Source: Kitasatospora atroaurantiaca (GTDB lineage Bacteria; Actinomycetota; Actinomycetes; Streptomycetales; Streptomycetaceae). Taken from it: 64,000 bases of DNA. How positions within the stretch are numbered: position 1 is the stretch's first letter; each line of letters begins with the position of its first letter. The DNA lies in contig NZ_VIVR01000001.1 in NCBI RefSeq assembly GCF_007828955.1, forward strand, positions 5,766,001-5,830,000, written 5' to 3'. The notes beneath the pieces are model-generated. The model was not told the DNA's origin. It saw only the letters and a program-made list of their open reading frames with translations, and did not search any database. The position numbers and the translations under genes were made by a program. Below, piece after piece: positions 60,393 to 64,000 of the stretch.

Positions 60393-61442
60393 GTGGAACC
60401 CGTTCTTATCGTGCTGGTCGTCCTGGTCGTGGTGGCCTTCATCGCACTGATCAAGACGATCCAGGTGATCCCGCAGGCCAGCGCCGCGATCGTCGAGCGC
60501 TTCGGCCGCTACACCCGGACGCTCAGCGCGGGCCTGAACATCGTGGTGCCGTTCATCGACAACGTGCGCAACCGGATCGACCTGCGCGAGCAGGTCGTGC
60601 CCTTCCCGCCGCAGCCGGTGATCACCCAGGACAACCTGGTGGTGAACATCGACACCGTCATCTACTACCAGGTCACCGACCCCCGGGCCGCCACGTACGA
60701 GGTCGCCAGCTACATCCAGGCCATCGAGCAGCTCACCGTCACCACCCTGCGCAACATCATCGGCTCGATGGACCTCGAGTCGACCCTGACCTCCCGTGAG
60801 GTGATCAACGCCGGTCTGCGCGGCGTCCTGGACGAGGCCACCGGCAAGTGGGGCATCCGGGTCAACCGCGTCGAGCTCAAGGCGATCGAGCCGCCGACCT
60901 CCATCCAGGACTCGATGGAGAAGCAGATGCGCGCCGACCGTGACAAGCGCGCCGCGATCCTCACCGCCGAGGGTGCCCGCCAGGCCGCGATCCTGCGCGC
61001 CGAGGGTGAGAAGCAGGCGGAGGTGCTCAAGGCCGAGGGTGAGGCCCAGGCCGCGGTGCTGCGTGCCGACGGTGAGGCCGCGGCCATCCGTACGGTCTTC
61101 GAGGCGATCCACGACGGCGACGCCGACCAGAAGCTGCTCGCGTACCAGTACCTGCAGACCCTGCCCGAGCTCGCCAAGGGCGACTCCAACAAGCTCTGGA
61201 TCATCCCGAGCGAGGTCGGCGACGCCCTGAAGGGCCTCGGCGGTGCCTTCACCGGCCTGACCGGCGGTGCGAACGGCGCCGCGGCCGCCGCCCCGACGGC
61301 CACTCAGGTCCCGCTGGACGGCGCCGGCCGGCAGTCCGTCCCCCCGCCCGCCGGTCCCCGTCCGCTGGACACCGACACCAAGGGCGCCGCGCGCCCGCGC
61401 GTCGAGCCGACCCGCGAGTACCCGAAGATCGACCCCGAGTGA
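60393..61442 (+). CDS. SPFH/stomatin-like protein (slipin/paraslipin)
   Basis: Membrane-scaffold protein of 349 residues: N-terminal TM (about 3-22), SPFH domain (about 25-190; ERFGRYTRTLSAGLNIVVPFID, VITQDNLVVNIDTVIYYQV), a charged heptad region with repeated AEGE/AILRAEG units (about 190-235) that should form a coiled coil, and an Ala/Pro-rich tail. The family forms oligomers that organise membrane domains, together with NfeD. AGGGGAGA lies 4 nt before GTG 60393. Confidence 0.94.
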   Translation: MEPVLIVLVVLVVVAFIALIKTIQVIPQASAAIVERFGRYTRTLSAGLNIVVPFIDNVRNRIDLREQVVPFPPQPVITQDNLVVNIDTVIYYQVTDPRAATYEVASYIQAIEQLTVTTLRNIIGSMDLESTLTSREVINAGLRGVLDEATGKWGIRVNRVELKAIEPPTSIQDSMEKQMRADRDKRAAILTAEGARQAAILRAEGEKQAEVLKAEGEAQAAVLRADGEAAAIRTVFEAIHDGDADQKLLAYQYLQTLPELAKGDSNKLWIIPSEVGDALKGLGGAFTGLTGGANGAAAAAPTATQVPLDGAGRQSVPPPAGPRPLDTDTKGAARPRVEPTREYPKIDPE

Positions 61443-61463
61443 CCGACCCCGAGTGATCGACGC

Positions 61464-61503
61464 CCGTCGGGCCCGCTCCGCACCACCGGAGCGGGCCCGA
61501 CGG
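61464..61503 (+). terminator. terminator after the NfeD-SPFH operon
   Basis: Perfect 17-bp stem CCGTCGGGCCCGCTCCG and complement around a 6-nt loop. Confidence 0.9.
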
Positions 61504-61588
61504 CGTTCCGGATGCTGGAAAGCCCTGGCCCCGGAGCCCCGCCCTGCTGCATGATCCTTATCGACAGCAGTCAGGGAGGGAATGGCAC

Positions 61589-62350
61589 ATGACGTTCTGG
61601 GAGGGGCTGGCCGTCCTGATCGCCGGCGTCGGCGCGGGGACGATCAACACGGTCGTCGGCTCGGGCACCCTCATCACCTTCCCGATCCTGCTCGCCTTCG
61701 GCCTGCCGCCGGTCACCGCCAACGTCTCCAACACCCTCGGCCTCGTCCCCGGCTCGCTCAGCGGCGCCATCGGCTACCGCCGCGAACTGGCCGGCCAGGG
61801 CCACCGACTGCGCCGCCTGGGCACCGCCTCGCTCCTCGGCGGCCTGCTCGGTGCGTACCTGCTGGTCAAGCTGCCGAGCAAGGCCTTCGACACGATCGTT
61901 CCGGTCCTGATCCTGCTGGCGCTCGTACTGGTCGTGATCCAGCCCCGGGTCGCCCGCGCGATGGCCGCCCGCCGCCGGGACGGCGAGGCCGGGTCGGAGC
62001 TCGGCCCGCTGCTGCTCATCGGCGTCTTCCTGGCCGGCATCTACGGCGGCTACTTCGGCGCCGCCCAAGGCGTCCTGCTGATCGCTCTGATGGGCATGCT
62101 GCTGCAGGACGGCATGCAGCGCATCAACGCGGCCAAGAACGTGCTGGCACTCATCGTCAACGGCGCCGCCGCGGTCTTCTTCCTGTTCGCCTCGCACATC
62201 GACTGGACGGCCGTGCTGCTCATCGCCGCCGGCTCGGTGGTCGGCGGCCAGCTCGGCGCCAAGGTCGGACGGCGCCTGCCGCCGGTCGCACTGCGCGGCG
62301 TCATCGTGGTGGTCGGCCTGATCGCCGTCACCAGAATGCTCATCAGCTGA
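61589..62350 (+). CDS. TauE/SafE-family permease
   Basis: 253-residue membrane protein with 7-8 TM helices. GTINTVVGSGTLITFPILLAFG and VTANVSNTLGLVPGSLSGAIGYRRE in the first half and GIYGGYFGAAQGVLLI and INAAKNVLALIVN in the second show the two related halves of the family. Members export or import sulfur-containing anions or other organic anions. AGGGAGG lies 9 nt before ATG 61589. Confidence 0.92.
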   Translation: MTFWEGLAVLIAGVGAGTINTVVGSGTLITFPILLAFGLPPVTANVSNTLGLVPGSLSGAIGYRRELAGQGHRLRRLGTASLLGGLLGAYLLVKLPSKAFDTIVPVLILLALVLVVIQPRVARAMAARRRDGEAGSELGPLLLIGVFLAGIYGGYFGAAQGVLLIALMGMLLQDGMQRINAAKNVLALIVNGAAAVFFLFASHIDWTAVLLIAAGSVVGGQLGAKVGRRLPPVALRGVIVVVGLIAVTRMLIS

Positions 62351-62398
62351 TCACCTGTTACGGCTTTTACAGCCGGCACGGATGTTACGGAGACTGCC

Positions 62399-62578
62399 AT
62401 GGCCCTGGAAATGCGTGAGATCTGCGAGCGCTGCGAGGTGTCGCTGACGCCCGAGGCCCCCGCCTTCATATGCTCCTACGAGTGCACCTTCTGTCCGGAC
62501 TGCACCTCGGCCATGACGGCCACCTGCCCCAACTGCGGCGGTGAGCTGGTGGCCCGGCCACGCCGGACGACCGGCTGA
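62399..62578 (+). CDS. DUF1272 zinc-ribbon-like protein
   Basis: 59-residue protein with eight Cys: CERCEV, CSYECTFCPDC and CPNC. The spacing matches DUF1272, a small Cys-rich family that probably binds two zinc ions. It has no entry among longer open frames because of its size. Start ATG 62399 sits 48 bp after the permease stop, so it may be in the same operon. Function unknown. Confidence 0.88.
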   Translation: MALEMREICERCEVSLTPEAPAFICSYECTFCPDCTSAMTATCPNCGGELVARPRRTTG

Positions 62579-62614
62579 CGCGCCGGACCACCGGCTGAGG
62601 AGAGCGACCCGCCC

Positions 62615-62911
62615 ATGAGCAGAGCACGGCTGACCGAGGACGAGATCACCACGGGCCTGGCCGCCCTCCCGGACTGGACGCGCGAGGGCGACTCCATCAC
62701 CCGTACCGCCGAGGCCGCGAGCTTCCCCGCCGCGATCAGGGTCGTGGACGCCGTCGCCGAGACGGCCGAGCAACTCGACCACCACCCCGACATCGACATC
62801 CGCTGGCGCACCCTGCGCTTCGTCCTCTTCACCCACAGCGCAGGCGGCCTGACCAGCCTCGATCTCACCCTCGCGGCCCGCATCGACGAGGCCCTGCGCG
62901 CCGAGAGCTGA
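62615..62911 (+). CDS. 4a-hydroxytetrahydrobiopterin dehydratase (PCD/DCoH)
   Basis: 98-residue protein with the family motif HHPDIDIRW (about 56-64) and an LTEDEI start, plus F-T-HSAGGLTSLDLTLA at the end. It recycles 4a-hydroxy-pterin made by aromatic amino-acid hydroxylases, or is retained for other pterins; no such hydroxylase is adjacent. GAGGAGAGCGA precedes ATG 62615. Confidence 0.93.
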   Translation: MSRARLTEDEITTGLAALPDWTREGDSITRTAEAASFPAAIRVVDAVAETAEQLDHHPDIDIRWRTLRFVLFTHSAGGLTSLDLTLAARIDEALRAES

Positions 62912-63009
62912 GGGCCGGTCAGCGCTCCGTACCCCCGGTTCCGGCCGGCCGCTCCGTCCGCCATGAGATGCTGGCAGCTTGCAGCACGCAGTCGGGACGG
63001 ACGGAACGC

Positions 63010-64000
63010 ATGGCTCAGGACCACTCCGGCACCGCCGGGCAGGAGCCCGTCGGGTACGACTACCAGCAGCCCTGGTACCCGCAGCAGCAGGAGGCGGCGG
63101 GCGACCAGTGGGGCGGGTACCAGCAGTCGTACCCGGGCGGTGAGCAGCAGGGCTGGGGCACACCCGGGGCAGAGCAGTGGCAGACCGGCCTCCCGCAGCA
63201 GCAGGAGGGCGAGGGCTACTACGCCACCGCGTACCAGCAGCCGGCCGCAGACCCCTCCTACGGCCAGTACCCGGCCGCCGAGCAGCAGCTGTACGCGCCG
63301 CCCGGGGTCGACGGCTACTACAACGCCTACGGAGCTGACCAGTCGTCACTCCAGGCGCCCGCCGACACGCAATCCGGCGATGGAGCCGCGGTCACCTACG
63401 GCGATGAGGCTGCGGCCACCTACGAAGCTCCGGCCGAGGAGCCCCTCGCCGACGACGCTCCCGGCGACGGGACCACCCGTACCTCGCTCGTCGAGCGCGC
63501 CAAGGCCGCCGCGGACGCGGTGATCTCCGCCGACCACGCACCGAGCAGGCGCGCCCTGGCGCTCCGCGCCGGCGCGGGCGCCGCGGCCCTGGCCGTCCTG
63601 ATCACCGCGGGCGTGCTCGCCACCGGGGACGACGAAAGCGGCAGCGACTCCGGCGACACCGCCGCAGCACCCGGCTTCACCGTCGCCCACGCCAAGGCCT
63701 GGGCCGCACAGCCCGCCTCCGCCGCGCCCTCGGGCGCCGACGACACCCTGGTCGGCAGCTGGCTGCTGGGCGAGGCCGTCGTCCGCGCCGACAGCACCGG
63801 TGTGCACGCCTACGCCCTGGCAGACGGCAAGCCCACCTGGGCGGTCGCCCCGCCCGCCGACGGCGCCACCGCCTGCGGGCTCTCGCCCACCGTGAACGCC
63901 ACCGGCCTCGGCGCCGTCCTGTTCCGGCCCCAGGCAGACCCGAAGAGCCCGTGCACCCTGCTGGCCGCGGTCGACACCAAGACCGGCAAGACGGCCTGGA
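63010..64000 (+). CDS. membrane protein with Q/Y-rich N-terminus and PQQ-like ectodomain, 3' end missing
   Basis: The first 330 codons are visible. Residues about 1-115 are disordered and rich in Gln, Tyr, Gly and Pro (repeats such as YQQPWYPQQQ, YQQSYPGGEQQ); a basic-to-hydrophobic segment at about 190-206 is a TM helix; the outer part reads AKAWAAQP, TLVGSWLLGEAVVRADSTGVHAYALADGKPTW and TKTGKTAW, as in PQQ-like repeat proteins. GGACGGA lies before ATG 63010. The style matches streptomycete membrane proteins that pair cytosolic low-complexity with an external propeller; function unknown. Confidence 0.8.
   Translation, partial: MAQDHSGTAGQEPVGYDYQQPWYPQQQEAAGDQWGGYQQSYPGGEQQGWGTPGAEQWQTGLPQQQEGEGYYATAYQQPAADPSYGQYPAAEQQLYAPPGVDGYYNAYGADQSSLQAPADTQSGDGAAVTYGDEAAATYEAPAEEPLADDAPGDGTTRTSLVERAKAAADAVISADHAPSRRALALRAGAGAAALAVLITAGVLATGDDESGSDSGDTAAAPGFTVAHAKAWAAQPASAAPSGADDTLVGSWLLGEAVVRADSTGVHAYALADGKPTWAVAPPADGATACGLSPTVNATGLGAVLFRPQADPKSPCTLLAAVDTKTGKTAW

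Overview
The window is high-GC actinobacterial DNA with GTG and TTG starts, tight ATGA/GTGA overlaps and a typical streptomycete gene set: CebR-type boxes at cellulase genes, SGM_5486-type small protein, DUF485-ActP, and a FabG-FabI pair. It is most likely a chromosomal core segment of Streptomyces or Kitasatospora. No rRNA, tRNA, CRISPR, phage or transposase gene is visible. About 60 protein genes are supported, including small ones at 29268, 31329, 51082 and 62399.

Layout. 1-3.9 kb: start of a two-Rossmann 3-hydroxyacyl-CoA dehydrogenase, then a TetR regulator with a 14-TM drug-efflux MFS pump; two identical inverted repeats sit upstream of tetR. 3.9-6.3 kb: a glutamine-synthetase-like ligase and an amidohydrolase, the two halves of a FluG-like protein. 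6.3-11 kb: divergent secreted cellulases (GH5 on minus, GH48 on plus), each with a CBM2 and a CebR-type operator. 11-14.3 kb: secreted S8 protease, HipA-like kinase, SRPBCC protein. 14.5-25.8 kb: an exopolysaccharide locus (two GT4 glycosyltransferases, initiating sugar-phosphate transferase, O-antigen-ligase-like polymerase, MurJ/Wzx-like flippase, NodB-type deacetylase, Wzz-like protein, CelD/FemAB-like GNAT and a convergent GH26-like hydrolase).

26-40 kb: secreted PQQ-like protein, ABC-F protein behind a 7-codon leader ORF, small HTH protein, enoyl-CoA hydratase, a five-gene Asp23/AmaP envelope operon, an atypical SDR divergent from a membrane protein with an iron-box-like site, SURF1, a DEDDh exonuclease-BRCT fusion, zinc alcohol dehydrogenase, and DUF485-ActP. 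40-53 kb: MoaA, KptA, TldD/TldE, metal-beta-lactamase-fold hydrolase, FabG-FabI, GntR plus MFS transporter, SixA phosphatase, SerB. 53-64 kb: FHA-FHA-ABC transporter (Rv1747-like), NarL-type two-component pair, stand-alone ABC ATPase, NfeD-SPFH pair, TauE-type permease, DUF1272, pterin dehydratase and the start of a Q/Y-rich membrane protein with a PQQ-like ectodomain.

Two features cut across the window. A 77-78 bp hairpin element (seven copies, two of them a tandem duplication, one degenerate) lies just after gene 3' ends, four of the six locations being between convergent genes. A set of starts carries a TANNNT box 6-7 nt upstream and no clear ribosome binding site, pointing to leaderless transcripts. 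All function calls rest on reading motifs by eye; no database search was run.
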